A stretch of 43,925 bases of DNA from positions 1-43,925 of the forward strand of contig VHIT02000005.1 of the NCBI GenBank assembly GCA_009768925.2, written 5' to 3'. How positions within the stretch are numbered: position 1 is the stretch's first letter; each line of letters starts with the position of its first letter. This stretch comes from Cryptosporidium bovis. Its lineage: Eukaryota > Apicomplexa > Conoidasida > Eucoccidiorida > Cryptosporidiidae. The notes beneath the pieces were generated by a model that did no database searches, was not told the DNA's origin, and saw nothing but the letters and a program-made list of their open reading frames with translations. Shown in pieces: positions 28,850 through 40,365 of this stretch. The translations under genes and the position numbers were made by a program.

Positions 28850-31800
28850 ATGAGTTTAGGAAAAAGAATTAGAATCTTTTTGTTGATTCAAATAGGCATA
28901 ATTTGCGTTTTAATAAATTTTGTGACTGGTAATCAGGAGAATAACAAATATAGTAACCCTTTTACCGCAGAATTTGGTGATTTGAACAGGAAAGATGGGA
29001 GTGGTCGAATCACTGTAATACTTAAAAGACCAAATAAATTAGGAAATGCGGAAAATATTGGAATAACTGAGAGTGATTTAGAGGACTTAGGAGCTTTATC
29101 CAAGAAAACTTTGGACAAAATTGAGAAACACAAAAATAAGGGTTCTGAATCAGATGTTTCATCCATTTCTAGTGTCTCAACCTTCGGTTATGTTTTTGAT
29201 AATCAAGGCTATGAAGTGGACTCTTTTGATGAAGAAAGTAATTCTGTAGAAGTGCCTCTTGATGAAACTAAAGTATCAGTTGAAGATGAAATAAATCAAG
29301 TAGAAGGGAATCAGGATGAAGAAGGTGATGAAGCCGAGAGTGGAAGTGGAAAATGTAGTGGTCTTGGAAAACTATTAGATGGAATAAAAATAGATGATGA
29401 CACTGAAACTAATAAAGGCTCCAGTGATAAAAATGTCGGGATTAGAAGTAAAAAGCATACAGATGCAGGCCCATATGGAGGGTCTAAAATAAGGGATAGA
29501 GGTGAAGAGGAAAAAGCTTTAGGAGCAAGAGGTAGTTTAGTTTTGGAACAAGGAGGTGAAACAGATCGAAACTGTGAAGGAGACGGTGAGGAGGGTAAAA
29601 AAGCGAAAAAGAAAAAATTAAAAATGGGTTGTTTTCCTGATATGACAATTTTTAAGAGGAAAAAGAGTAAAAAGAGGGGGAAAAAAATGAAAGATGGAAA
29701 AAAAAAAATCAATCTATTAGAATTATCGAATGATCTTTATGCTGGAGATTCCGAGTTACAACTTGATGAAGTGCCGAGAAAAATCGTTGGACAAAATTTG
29801 GATGATAAAAACAAGAAAGGTGAAAGGAGTAGTGATAAAAGTGAAAGTGGAAAAACAAGAGAGGAAGAAGAGGGGAAAAGAGGGGAGAGTGTAAGAGGAG
29901 AAAGAACAGAAAGTGTGAGGAGAGGTGAAAGTGAAAAGGAAGAAGGGCATAAAAAGACAGTACTAGAAACAAATGAAGACATCGAGGAGGAAAAAACACA
30001 TTCGTCAGAACCTTCCGAAAAATTCAAAGAGAGTAAAGACAAAAAAGAAACAGGAGAATCCGAAGAGGAATCATATTCTGAGTTTTCCACATCTTATGGT
30101 GAAGATGGCACATTTAAAAGGGAACCTCCTAAACCAAATAATGAAGTACTTGTAACATTACATGAAACTGGAATATTAGATGTAAATGATGATAAATATT
30201 ATATAAAGCTTAGTGAAAATGAACCAAGAGTAGATTTTATTACGAACAAGTTAATTAGGGAATATGATTCCTCTGATGAAGAGAATGTGGGTGAGAGTTC
30301 AATATTTGGAGAGATAAGAAAAAAATTTTTGAAAAAAAAAAAAGAAAAAATGAGAAAACAAGAAAGAAATAAGGGAATTCCAGTGAGAATGTCTCCTACT
30401 GTACCAAAATACATAGATAAATTAGAAAAACCTCCGGTTGATCGAAATTATGAAAGCCATAGAATCGAGCAGGATCCTGGGTCCAAATCTAGTCAAAGAT
30501 CAAGATCAGAATCAGGATCAAGATCAGAATCAGGATCAGGTTTAGGATCAGGATCAGGTTTAGGATCAGGATCAGGTTTAGGATCAGGATCAGGTTTAGG
30601 ATCAAGATCAGGATCAGGATCAAGATCAGGATCAAAATCAAGTTTGAGTTCAGGAAAATCAGGTGGATCGCACTCGAAAGGAGGAAGAAAATCATCCCAA
30701 TATTACGATATAGTGAGGCAATTACCAGAACATGAACGAGAAAAATATACTACAGGTAGTTTGAGAAAGAGTGATGAGGCAGCTAAAGAAATACAAAGTT
30801 TGAGAGATAAAGTTATACTTTCAAGACTTTTAGAAAAGGAAACTGAGAGTTCACAAATGGGTGAAGGAGAAAAATCTGCATTTCCAATACAGAATTCAAT
30901 GGAGGCAATTATGCTAAAGGATGAATTGAAAAGACTAAAGAATGCGATAGGTAGCCATCGAAGGGATGCATATTTGTTATCTCAAGAATCGAAACAGAAC
31001 GAAGAGATGGAAGCAAAATTAAAGTCCCAAGTTACTGAAAAGGAAGCTTTACAATTAGAGCTAGAACAATTATCAAAGGAAATTAATAAACTAAGTAATG
31101 AAGTCTCGAAAGTAAAGAATAAGGACAATTATAAAACAGTGGCAGGTACTAGAGACCGAGCAACAAGTCCTATCCCTGAACTTGTAGTATATGAGGATTC
31201 AGAAGGTACTGAAAGGTCAGATAAAGGAACAACTAAGAGAGATTGGGTTGGAGGAGGAACTGATAGAAGTGACGAAAATGAAGGTGAAGAAAGTGAGACC
31301 AGCAAAGGAAGTGAAAAAACAAATGGCGAAGTTGAAGAAAGTCTTTTGCTTGATGAAGATGCTGTAGTAATTGGTGTAGAGGGTAATACTCTTCAAACAG
31401 GGAGAGTCGTATTGGATCCTGAGAATGAAAATTACGGAAGATACTATGAGGAAGAAGATGATAATAATAAAGAAGGAACGGGTTTGATACCGGTAATTGA
31501 AAAATATGACGATATGATGGGAGTTGAACCGGTAGTGTTGGAGAAATTTGTGGATGATTCTTACCATGATTCAGAGGAGGGACTAATGCCTATAGAGGGA
31601 GTAATTCCAAAAATAGAGAATTTGCAGGCATTTGAGGAGGAAGGAAGATCATTATTACCTCCGAGCGATGAAAGTCAGGCAATTCAATTTGAGGAGGCAT
31701 ATTTGGCGAGGCATCCTGAATTGATAAATACAGATAATGTTTATCATGTTAAGGATGAAGAAATAAAGAGAGCTTTTGAAGGTGGAAAAAAGAAGAAAAG

Positions 31801-32564
31801 AGGTGATGCTATTGATAAAAAGAGAGAAAAGGGAGAACATATATTTGAATTTGTTGATTTTAATATGAATAGAAGTGAAATAGAGAGACTAAAGAGGTAA
31901 GTTGACTACTCAACTAGACACATATTCGGTGGATTGAACATATTGTAAATAATTATTTTTCTTCAATTTTTTTTTTTCAGGAATCCGTTTAAAACACCTG
32001 AAGAGAAGAAGAAGATACTTGGTATATTGCAGGCTAAGGAAGAGTTTGAAAAGCTTAAACGTGAGTCGAAGAGTGAGACACATAAACAAAAAGAGTTGTT
32101 ATCATCCTCTTTGGAAGCTTCTTTAATTGATGATGAAGTTAGCACCTCTTCTGGGAGAGGTCCTCCGTTTTCAAAGAAAGGCGTAGAAATAATCACAGAT
32201 AGTTCTTTATTTAACGGGGACTTTGAGGAAGCATCTGGATCTGAATCACATGCTACTTCTGAAAATACTGAATCAGAACAACCTGGTTTGACTAGAGAAG
32301 TACCTATATCTAGATTGCATGCCATTAAAAGGTCCGAAAAAGAAATTAAAAGAGAGAAGGTATATTCCAACCATGATTATTTTAAACAATGCGTTAAATG
32401 TAGAAACAATAGCGGCCAATTAAACCAAAGGTAAGTCATAAATTGATGGTGTAGAACTAAAAATTAATTAAATTTTTATCAAAAAAAGTGAATTATTAGA
32501 AAGTAGTCCTGTATATGAAAGTAATAGTTCACAGAAAAAAAAAAGAATTAGAAAAAAGAAGTAA
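28850..32564 (+). CDS. Secreted charged repeat protein with Ser/Gly repeats (three exons)
   Basis: Exons 28850-31896, 31981-32430 and 32489-32564 join to 1190 residues; both junctions split an Arg/Ser codon in phase 2. The start is the ATG at 28850, the first in frame; it leads into a signal peptide or anchor (MSLGKRIRIFLLIQIGIICV). The body alternates acidic Ser/Glu stretches with basic clusters (KKAKKKKLKMG, KRKKSKKRGKK). Residues about 550-597 are a Ser-Arg/Ser-Gly repeat with GSGLGS units, followed by a charged coiled coil near 690-760. Exon 2 has a CVKC motif, and the 25-residue exon 3 ends in a Lys/Arg-rich tail (KKKRIRKKK) that would remain unread if the gene stopped at the first in-frame TAA. 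No family recognised. Exon 3 is the least certain part. Confidence 0.75.
30494..30640 (+). repeat. Coding hexamer and 18-bp repeats (Ser-Arg, Ser-Gly)
   Basis: AGATCA/GGATCA hexamers, with four copies of an 18-base unit GGATCAGGATCAGGTTTA in the middle (about 30530-30600). They encode SRSES then GSGLGS repeats in frame. Read on the other strand they give an Ile/Leu string, which is a shadow. Confidence 0.85.
31897..31980 (+). other. Intron 1 of the Ser/Gly-repeat secreted-protein gene
   Basis: 84 bases, GTAAGT at the start and a T-tract ending TTTTTTCAG. Removing it keeps the frame open for another 150 codons. Confidence 0.85.
32431..32488 (+). other. Intron 2 of the Ser/Gly-repeat secreted-protein gene
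   Basis: 58 bases, GTAAGT at the start and ending AAAAAAAG, with GAACTAAA as a possible branch point. The exon-intron border (AAAG|GTAAGT, phase 2) copies that of intron 1. Acceptor choice is by reading frame and is less certain. Confidence 0.65.
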
Positions 32565-32816
32565 CTCAAGAATTAAAGAAGATACATATATTTGGTGTAT
32601 GTAGAATATATTGTGAGAGTATTAATAGTAATCGAAGATAAGTACAAAAACTTATTTTGTTTTCTAATTTTTATTTTTGTTAATTTAAATATTTTTACTG
32701 AGGATGAGAGCAGTATATCATGAATTATTTGAATAAAAGTACATATACATATTAGAGATTTGTTTTAATCATTATTTAACAATTTTTCGCATTCTATTAG
32801 ATTTATCATTTGCATG

Positions 32817-35674
32817 TCAATTTTGTAAAGCAGTCTCAGATAACAACCATTTTGAATTAAATATCCCATTTAGTGTTATTCTTTTGTCTGGATTTAATTT
32901 CAACATGGAAGAAATCAAATCCCTGATTTCAAATGGAACATTCTCATCTATAACCACCTCATTATCTATTATAGATGGTACTCTTCCAGAAAGTAAACAA
33001 TGTAAAAATACACCTAAATTCCAAATGTCACTCTTTTCAAAATTTACTTGATGTTCACTTTCTCTATAGAAAAATCCTTGGTAAAATTCTGGGGGATTCA
33101 ACCATCTATTGCCTGAATTTATTGCAAAATAGAATTTTAATTTTTTAAAATTAAAATTTACGAGTTAAAATGGTGTCATTTGATATTTATGTCAATGCAA
33201 TAGTATTCTTGTGTCAAGCCTCAAACCTGTATAAACCACACTATGTCGACTACCTTTCTCACTTGAGCACAATAAGAACTGCTAGTGTGGTATAGTTTGT
33301 CTGATGCATAATACTATTGCAACTAACAACTTACCTGAAAAGAGCAATTCTCGTGAATTTGTTGATCTCCCCTTGAAGATGTAATTCAACTTGACGTGTA
33401 GATCGTCACTTGTCTTTTCATGGTTACAAATTAAAGAATTATACAGTGAATTCGTATGCAACGTTTTCACATTCACTTCATCATATACATTATCCAATTT
33501 AAATAGATAAGTCTCTTTAGACGGAATTGTAAAAAATTTTTTCTTATTTTGAATCATGTCATGGATTTTTCTAATAGAGTTATCGTCATTGTTACCTGCT
33601 ATGTTGATTTGTTCCGAGTTCTCCCAATATTTGGATAACTCACTATTTATATTAACCTTGTTTGAACACAATCTCTTTCTATTAAATATATTTCTACCCT
33701 TTGATAATATTAAGCGTGTTAATGTATTTCCATTTTTGTCCAAATACGTTTCATCAAGAGAATGTGACATTTTTACAGATTCTGGACGCAAATATATGCC
33801 ACTTATATTCTTGTTATGAAGATACTTATATGCATCTAACACTTGGGAAAATATAACTTTCGCTCCATTGACTGTGTATATTCTATTCAATTTTCCTTTA
33901 TTGCCTTTACTTATTGATGGAGCTAAATACGTTTCTGTGTTGCTATCCCAATTCATACACGAATGTGGCAAATATTCCATTACAAATGTTGTGTATGGAA
34001 ACGTTTCACAGTGAAATACCTCATTTATTCTTAAAATATTTTTGTGAAACTTAAATTGAGATTGCGTAAGCAACTCTCTAAATATTACATCATGGGAACT
34101 TGGATTCAAACAAAATTTATTAAATATTGAACCCAATAATGAGTCCTTTTTTACGAATAACAACTCAAAAAGTGGTGGGTACTCTGAAATTAATTTACTT
34201 TCACCATTAAAATGAGTTTGCCAAATATATTCACCAATTTGTGTTATGCTCGAATTATCGTATGGATTATAATGTGCTTTTGAGTTGCTTACAAGACGAT
34301 ACTCATTTATACATTTGTGTGGTCTCCAAACTACTGAGCCATAATGATTCTCATTCCATAATAAAGCCGATGAAATTCTTGTTTCTAAGTCACCTGAAGA
34401 AGAGAATGATTAGTTTGGTTTATTTTTATTTGTTCATTTATCGTTTCGTTAGTATTGTCATTTGATTTAAATAAAAGAGAAAAAATAAAAATGTAAATTG
34501 ATAAAAAAATAAAAAAGTATATTAATTATGAGTTTAAAATATTCAATTATTTTTTTACTATACCTGAAAATTTTTTCTTCCAAGAACTTTTTAAAGGACT
34601 TCCTCCCCAACCCACATGTAATCCAGTCATAGGACTTAATTCAAAACTTTCTTCGCCATCTAATACAGTTGCTATACTCTCAGTGTCAAAATCATAATTG
34701 CTGTCAAATCTCTTGTCAATGATTGGAAGCCCTATTTTACTTTCTAATGCGCTTTTATTCTTTATTTGCTTCTTGATACAACTAATTGGTGACTTTGCAG
34801 TCTTAACCTGCCTTTTGTTCACTACTTTCGGGCTTGATGACTTATTCTTTGTGCCACTCAATCCTTTCTTATTTTTATTCACTTTGACTATATTCATATT
34901 TATTCTCGATTTTAGGGTGTTGCTGCTACTATTATTACCTTTCACTTTCTTACCCACTATGTTTTCATCACCAAAAGCTATTTTACGCTTTTTCTTTGTT
35001 GTATCCACTAAGGCAGCTGATCTTTTATGTCCAATGCATTTTGACGAACATTCTTTCGGATGCGGCGGATATAACGAAGCTTCATCAAAAGGCCAATCTC
35101 TTTTTGGGGAAGGTGACCTTCTGTATGCTGGTCTTATTGAAACCCCTCTCAAACACCTTGTTGGATGTGGGCTGTGATGACGAACTGAAGATGCTGAACA
35201 TGGGCGTGAAGAACTCGATCTTAAGTGAAGTGATGGTGATAGGGACGTGTTCCTATTAACTCTTTCCGAATTAGTTTTCACTTTTTGTTTACTTGTATCC
35301 GAAATGCCTATTATTGATGTGCGTGACTTTTCTCTTGGGTGTGGTGGATACAATAAAGCTTCATCAAAGGGCCAGTCTTTTCTCGGAGAAGGTGATCTTT
35401 TGTATGTTGCTCTCGTTGAAACTCCTCTCAGGCATTTTGTTGGATGTAAATTATGGTGGTGGTGGTTGTTATTATTGCCATTGTGTGTGATAGCATGTTG
35501 ACTGCCATTACTCTTGCTATTGGTGCCTTTATTCTGAATGTTTGAATTTTTGACTGGTGTTACAGAACGTCCTCTCGTGCTTGATGGATTATTCTCGTTC
35601 TTTCTCTTTGTTGTATTGCATTTTATTTTGCTTCCCTTCACAATCACTTCTTTGTTTGAATTATTTGCTCTCAT
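32817..35674 (-). CDS. Pseudokinase with duplicated DWPFDEA repeats (three exons)
   Basis: Minus-strand exons 34564-35674, 33335-34393 and 32817-33112 join to 821 residues, both junctions in phase 1. Residues 1-370 are basic and low-complexity, with a duplicated segment at about 77-118 and 170-210 (HPT[KR]CLRGVS, RSPSP, DWPFDEA, LYPPHP). Residues about 371-815 resemble a protein kinase: FVKK near 450-453 at the beta-3 Lys place, FREL with E477 for helix C, a hinge TFVMEYLP, LHNKNISGIYLRPES at the catalytic loop, NPPEF for APE (729-733), SDIWNLG for DxWSxG (751-756) and LKLNPDKRIT. The HRD triad is GIY (569-571), the catalytic Asp being Tyr571, and no DFG is visible; a Asn/Ser-rich insert of about 100 residues separates the loop from the PPE. 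It is thus a likely inactive kinase or scaffold. No signal peptide. Confidence 0.8.
33113..33334 (-). other. Intron 2 of the pseudokinase gene
   Basis: 222 bases on the minus strand from GTAAGT to ATAAATTCAG. Its removal joins LLFS-G to NRWLNPPEF and makes the kinase APE region continuous. Confidence 0.85.
34394..34563 (-). other. Intron 1 of the pseudokinase gene
   Basis: 170 bases on the minus strand from GTATAG to CTCTTCTTCAG. Removing it fuses WKKKFSG to DLETRISSALLW in frame. The donor is less canonical than the others here; if unspliced, exon 1 would end after six more codons. Confidence 0.75.
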
Positions 35675-36545
35675 TTGTTCGTGGTAATAAATAAATCACC
35701 TTTCTCGTTCTTATATACAGCAATTTGTTTGTTTACTAGTTGAAAATGTAAAACAAAGTCTAAAATCTACAGTCTCTGGCGAAGTAAAATTAAAGTTCGA
35801 ACTGGACAATTCAAACACAAATTAATATAAACTACCTAGCTAGAGGTGTAAGAACATTGAAAAAAAATAGCAAGGGTAGGTCAGGAACTAATTTTCATGA
35901 AAAGCATACAAGATGAAAAAATCACATAGATGACATCAGGATGGGTTAGGCACAGTTTTCCATAAACGTACACCGTCAGAACTCATTTATGCATTCAAGT
36001 TGCTTGCTCATAACTCAAAAAGTGCCTGCATGAGTAATTACTATACCATATTAATGTCCTGATATACCGGTCTAACCATACCACTAACCTGTGTTTCCAA
36101 AGAAGAATAATCAACATTTTACACATTTTCCAAAAAAATGCATCAGATAACTATAGGTTATGTATTTGGAAATATGAACAATAAAATCGAAGGTTTATTC
36201 TAGCTTTAATATAAATATTTATTATTAGTCATTTACGCGAATATTATATTTTTGTCTATGTATATAGCCTATATATCAGTTGACAATATAAATATACAAC
36301 TCCAATACCATATATATATGGACACCTTAAATTTAATTTTACTGCTTTATATTTGTCTACAACTTAGCGTTGGTACCTATTAATATTAAGAGAAATGAAG
36401 ACAAAACATATTTTTACCGCCACGAAGTGGTTATTTTCCTATTTATTAGTAGAAAAATAATTGTACCGAGCTTATTTGATTTAGAGGGAAGAAAATCAAC
36501 GAAAAATCAATTTCAGAGGAGGATAAAAAATTCAGGATATTGATA
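35675..36545. other. Divergent promoter region of pseudokinase and fourth secreted-protein genes
   Basis: AT-rich, no supported ORF. A 14-bp palindrome CCATATATATATGG lies at 36308-36321, about 225 bases upstream of the secreted-protein start, and could act as a TATA-type element. No GGCGGG motif was found here; CTGGCGAAG near 35775 is only a weak match. Confidence 0.45.
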
Positions 36546-39500
36546 ATGAATATGTTTCTCATTGTTAGAAAAACACTTGCAATACTCTTTAGTTTTGCAT
36601 TAGTCTCTGTCTCCTCGAATAGTCTTGAAGCCCTAGTTGGTTCTATTACTACCGGAGACGGAGTAACATTTCCGTACATTGAGTCAAAAATTCTTGTTCA
36701 GAATGTGGAAAGGACGGTTTTGTTCGTTTCTAGTGATGTATGTGAAGAATGTATTAAAGCTGCAGAACTAAGATGTGGGGTACTTAACGAGATGAATGCT
36801 TCTTGTGTCGTTTACTTATTAGTAAACAATGAATTGAACTTGCTTACGTTGGTTCCGGTGGAAGATTCTAAAGTTGATGGGTTAATGCGCCCCGTTAATT
36901 CTAATTACAAATATGTTTTTCGTGTCAATTCGAGCATTGATAGCTTCATAGCTCAAGGCGAAACATCGGGATTGAAAGAAAAGCTTCGTGAAATTGAATC
37001 TTTGGTGAATAATGCGAACGATAAGCCCAAATTGATTTATTTAGTGTTTAGTGAGAATGGAGTTGAAACTCAATGTGTGTATCTTGGAGATGGAAGAATA
37101 TCAAAGTTGGGTGGTAGATCGAATTACTATGCATTTTTGTACAGTGGACATAGTAACAAAGTAAATGCTCTTTCAAGGACAGAATTGAGAGTTATAGAAC
37201 AAGCTAGAAGAAGATTTATTGAAATGTTGGGAGAACTATCCGAGGAAAGCCTTGGTGAAGAGAGAGTTAAGGAGCTTGCTGCGAGACTTAGAACTTTGGA
37301 TCTTGTTATTAAAGATGCTGAGGGTTGCAGTGGATGTGGTAGACTTGGCTCAACGTGCAAGAGATGCCCAAGTGTTGTATCTTTCGAAGTTGAACAAGTT
37401 TACTATAATTTGGCAAGGGCGAATTCTAGGTACAGCATTTCTATTGAAAGCCGTCTTTCTAGGTTTACAGAAAGAACATCGGTTGCTTCCTTGTTTGTTG
37501 CAAGTGATGCCGCTGATAGATTGCCAAATTTCGATAATTCAATTAAAATTAATGGAATTGGTGATATCAACTCTCAGAGCGAATTATCTTTCAGACTTGG
37601 CCCCAACTGTTCAGATCTTTCAGAGAAAGATTTAGAATTAGTTGAAAAAATTATTGCATCGTTTAGTTCTTATTTCAGTTTTGGACCCAAGCAAGATTTC
37701 GACGAGATATGTATTGCAGTCTCTAAGATGTCAAAGCTAGAAAACACAAACAAAAATAACGACTCCGAGGAACCATCCACCTATTCCATTGATAGTTGTA
37801 TTATATCTATGGCTCTCTCCCTGGGAAATTTTTATCCAGAATTCATTTCCGAATTCGGAACATTGAGTCCGGAAAATGAAAGTAAGTTAATCGATCTTTG
37901 TTCAAATGTTTTAGGGGAAGAAAGTTTAGAGATTAGTTTGCCTCTTCCTCGTTACAGTTTGTCTGGTTCGTTTAGGTCTCCGACAGGTGGGAAGTTGAAT
38001 GCCGCAGTTTTGCTTTTGAAGTCAGTTTCAGAAGAAGCAGTTGTGTCATCTATTTTGGGGGAAGGTAAATGCTCATATGAAGATCTTTTTAATGGTGGCT
38101 GGAAGTTCGAAAGAAAACTCAGGGTTTGGACACGTGTTACGAATGGTAAGGTGCCCATACCAATTATGGTTCGTTTTGGTTTAACAATTGATGGCAAACT
38201 TGCCGCATTCTCAATGGAAGAAAGGGACATTATTGGGCATCAGAAGGGAGTTGACGTTCTTTTAACAGACCCCGAATATTGCACATCACACTCAAGTGTT
38301 ATTGGCGATGAGTGCACGTCCTCGTCAGACATTGATAACCTCAGAGTTACCACTTCTAAGTTTAGAGAGAATGCTCTCGCTGAATTGGAGCAAGCGAGAA
38401 AAAATGCTGAGCTAGCAGAACGAAACTCGAAGAGAGCCTCTAGAATTGCTGCAGAAGCTATTGTCCGTTGTGAAGAAGCAACAGAAGACGAGGTCAGAGC
38501 CATTGAATTGGCGGATATCGCAACTAAGCTTAGAGAATATCATGACAAAAAACGTGTATTTACTGAGAGAGCTGTTGAATTGGCTAATCTAGAGGAGAGG
38601 TTGACAGTCGCTACTGAAAGGAGAGCAGATGCATCGTTGTTGGTGGCGGACGCGTTGGAAAAAGCAACAGAGGCTGAGGCTAGGCGTAGGAAGGCCTCGT
38701 TGGATGCCAGGGATGCGGCTATGAAAGCAACAGAGAAAATCAGGAATGCCTTGGAGGTTCAGAGACAACTTAAGTCTAAATTGAGTGAAAAAACTAAACT
38801 GAAGTCTGCATATGATTCTGCAGTTGTGGCGGAGGAACGCTTAAAAGCTATTTATGCAGAGGCTCAAGAATCACTCAGAAAGATTATCGAAGAAGAAAAG
38901 GAGGCTTCTGAAAAATATTCAAGGGAAATGGCCTTGCTTTTGGAAGAGGAAAGCCGCTTGAAGAAGCTTATTAAAGAAAGCTCTGCTCAACGCAAGAGCT
39001 TGTTGGTTAAATTGGCAGACTTTAACGCAATAATTAGTGCCAAGTATGATGAATCTATTATAACCAGGGAGAAGTTAGCAGAGAATATTAGGGCTAGAAG
39101 GGATGATTTGAAGACCAGGAAAGCTGAACTTGATGCGGTTCTTAAGCTTTCTGGAGAGAAATCAACAGAGTTAATGACGGTCTCGTCCACCATTGACGAG
39201 TATGAAAAAGTTCTCTCGGAAATGAGACATTTAGCTAGAAAGAATGAAAATGCCTTAGTTGACTCTTCCAAGTACAACGAAATGACTGTTAAACTTGACG
39301 GACTAAAGAACGTCTTTGAGTCATTAACGAAGAGACTTGAAACCTTAGCATCAACCCAAAAGGAGATGGATGAGATAATAAAGACCAAAGAAAAGGAACT
39401 AGATATACTGGTTTCCGGAATGGAGGCTGTTGAAGATAGAATCTCCAGATATGAATATCTAAAGGTCAAGATTGAGGAGAAATCAAGGGAGGCTGCTGAA

Positions 39501-39986
39501 CTTTTCGCAAAAGAGGCAATTCTTTCTGAGAAGCTTTTGGAAATCGAAAGAACACGAAAGAGGAAGACACTTGAGCTTGAAAAGTTGGCTGCCGTCCAAA
39601 CTTCCGCAAAGTCTGATATATCTTCAACATTAGCTGCCAGAGGTGCGGCTCTAGGTACAGTGAGGGCCTCATTGAAAGAAATTGGGGAGGCGAGGAAGGA
39701 AAATGAAGCGTTGACCAAGGAATTTAGAAACAAATTCATTAAGTCATCAGAGGAGGTTGAAGAATCTATGGCTGAGCTTGAGGAAATGGAGAAACTGGTA
39801 TGTAGTGCCATCAACGAAGAGGAATGTAAAGGAAAAGATCTTAGGAAGAAGGTAGAGTCTGCGAACTCATTAAGAGAGGAAGAGCTGGTGGCTCTCTCAA
39901 TCTATGATGATATTTCCTCTGCAGAAGAGCCAGAACCTCCTAAAACACCAGTTATTCCGAAATACAAATTAGAGGAAACTGAGTAA
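36546..39986 (+). CDS. Secreted Cys-containing protein with long coiled coil
   Basis: A 1146-residue protein. The longer frame opens with TTG; the first ATG is at 36546 and gives a signal peptide (MNMFLIVRKTLAILFSFALV, cleaved near residue 25). Residues about 40-310 form a Cys-containing domain with CEEC (near 64-67) in a VLFVSSDVCEECIKAAELRC setting that recalls, weakly, a thioredoxin-like strand-loop, and GCSGCG..CKRC near 260-275. Residues 310-590 contain two more Cys-bearing ordered stretches. From about 610 to 1110 an almost unbroken Ala/Glu/Lys/Arg coiled coil follows, and the tail is short and Pro-rich (EPEPPKTPVIP). Codon use is more G/C-rich than in the neighbouring secreted-protein genes. 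No family recognised; a structural protein of a secretory organelle or wall is possible. Confidence 0.8.
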   Translation: MNMFLIVRKTLAILFSFALVSVSSNSLEALVGSITTGDGVTFPYIESKILVQNVERTVLFVSSDVCEECIKAAELRCGVLNEMNASCVVYLLVNNELNLLTLVPVEDSKVDGLMRPVNSNYKYVFRVNSSIDSFIAQGETSGLKEKLREIESLVNNANDKPKLIYLVFSENGVETQCVYLGDGRISKLGGRSNYYAFLYSGHSNKVNALSRTELRVIEQARRRFIEMLGELSEESLGEERVKELAARLRTLDLVIKDAEGCSGCGRLGSTCKRCPSVVSFEVEQVYYNLARANSRYSISIESRLSRFTERTSVASLFVASDAADRLPNFDNSIKINGIGDINSQSELSFRLGPNCSDLSEKDLELVEKIIASFSSYFSFGPKQDFDEICIAVSKMSKLENTNKNNDSEEPSTYSIDSCIISMALSLGNFYPEFISEFGTLSPENESKLIDLCSNVLGEESLEISLPLPRYSLSGSFRSPTGGKLNAAVLLLKSVSEEAVVSSILGEGKCSYEDLFNGGWKFERKLRVWTRVTNGKVPIPIMVRFGLTIDGKLAAFSMEERDIIGHQKGVDVLLTDPEYCTSHSSVIGDECTSSSDIDNLRVTTSKFRENALAELEQARKNAELAERNSKRASRIAAEAIVRCEEATEDEVRAIELADIATKLREYHDKKRVFTERAVELANLEERLTVATERRADASLLVADALEKATEAEARRRKASLDARDAAMKATEKIRNALEVQRQLKSKLSEKTKLKSAYDSAVVAEERLKAIYAEAQESLRKIIEEEKEASEKYSREMALLLEEESRLKKLIKESSAQRKSLLVKLADFNAIISAKYDESIITREKLAENIRARRDDLKTRKAELDAVLKLSGEKSTELMTVSSTIDEYEKVLSEMRHLARKNENALVDSSKYNEMTVKLDGLKNVFESLTKRLETLASTQKEMDEIIKTKEKELDILVSGMEAVEDRISRYEYLKVKIEEKSREAAELFAKEAILSEKLLEIERTRKRKTLELEKLAAVQTSAKSDISSTLAARGAALGTVRASLKEIGEARKENEALTKEFRNKFIKSSEEVEESMAELEEMEKLVCSAINEEECKGKDLRKKVESANSLREEELVALSIYDDISSAEEPEPPKTPVIPKYKLEETE

Positions 39987-40047
39987 ACTCTCTATATTAA
40001 TGAATGTTACTTATATGTTATATTTGTAGATACATAAATTGGATAAT

Positions 40048-40365
40048 ATGGGATCTTGGATGGTAATATGTAGTCATTTATATGGTTATTACGATATTAA
40101 ACCAGTCACTAAAAATTTAAGAAAGAAAAGAATAAAAAAGCGAGAATTACTTTGGTCTGATTTTTTAACTGCTGATAGTGATATTTTTGGATTTGTAATT
40201 TATTTTTGTTTTCTTTCAATTATTGTGTGGCACTATCATGAATTTTGTAGGCTAAAAGGCATTAGGACATTCATTAGAGGAGTTTGCATTAGTGACAGGT
40301 ATATTTGGGTGTTTATTAGTATCTTGGAGTTCCAAGCAGTATTAGTGTTTTCTTTTTTATATTAA
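40048..40365 (+). CDS. Possible small membrane protein with two spans
   Basis: A 105-residue frame from ATG 40048. It has a Lys/Arg-rich segment (LRKKRIKKREL) and two hydrophobic stretches (about 47-64 and 86-104). It starts only 62 bases after the previous stop codon and has no recognised family. The composition is plausible for a membrane protein, but the AT-rich frame could also be a chance ORF in the 3' UTR of the coiled-coil gene. Confidence 0.3.
   Translation: MGSWMVICSHLYGYYDIKPVTKNLRKKRIKKRELLWSDFLTADSDIFGFVIYFCFLSIIVWHYHEFCRLKGIRTFIRGVCISDRYIWVFISILEFQAVLVFSFLY

Noticed and set aside
30489-30695. Minus-strand Ile/Leu repeat frame
   Set aside because: It is the antisense reading of the GGATCA hexamer repeats that encode Ser-Gly on the plus strand.
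33282-34163. A stand-alone 293-codon minus-strand gene
   Set aside because: It opens with TTG and reads past a splice donor at 33334. Joined with flanking exons it forms the kinase-like domain.
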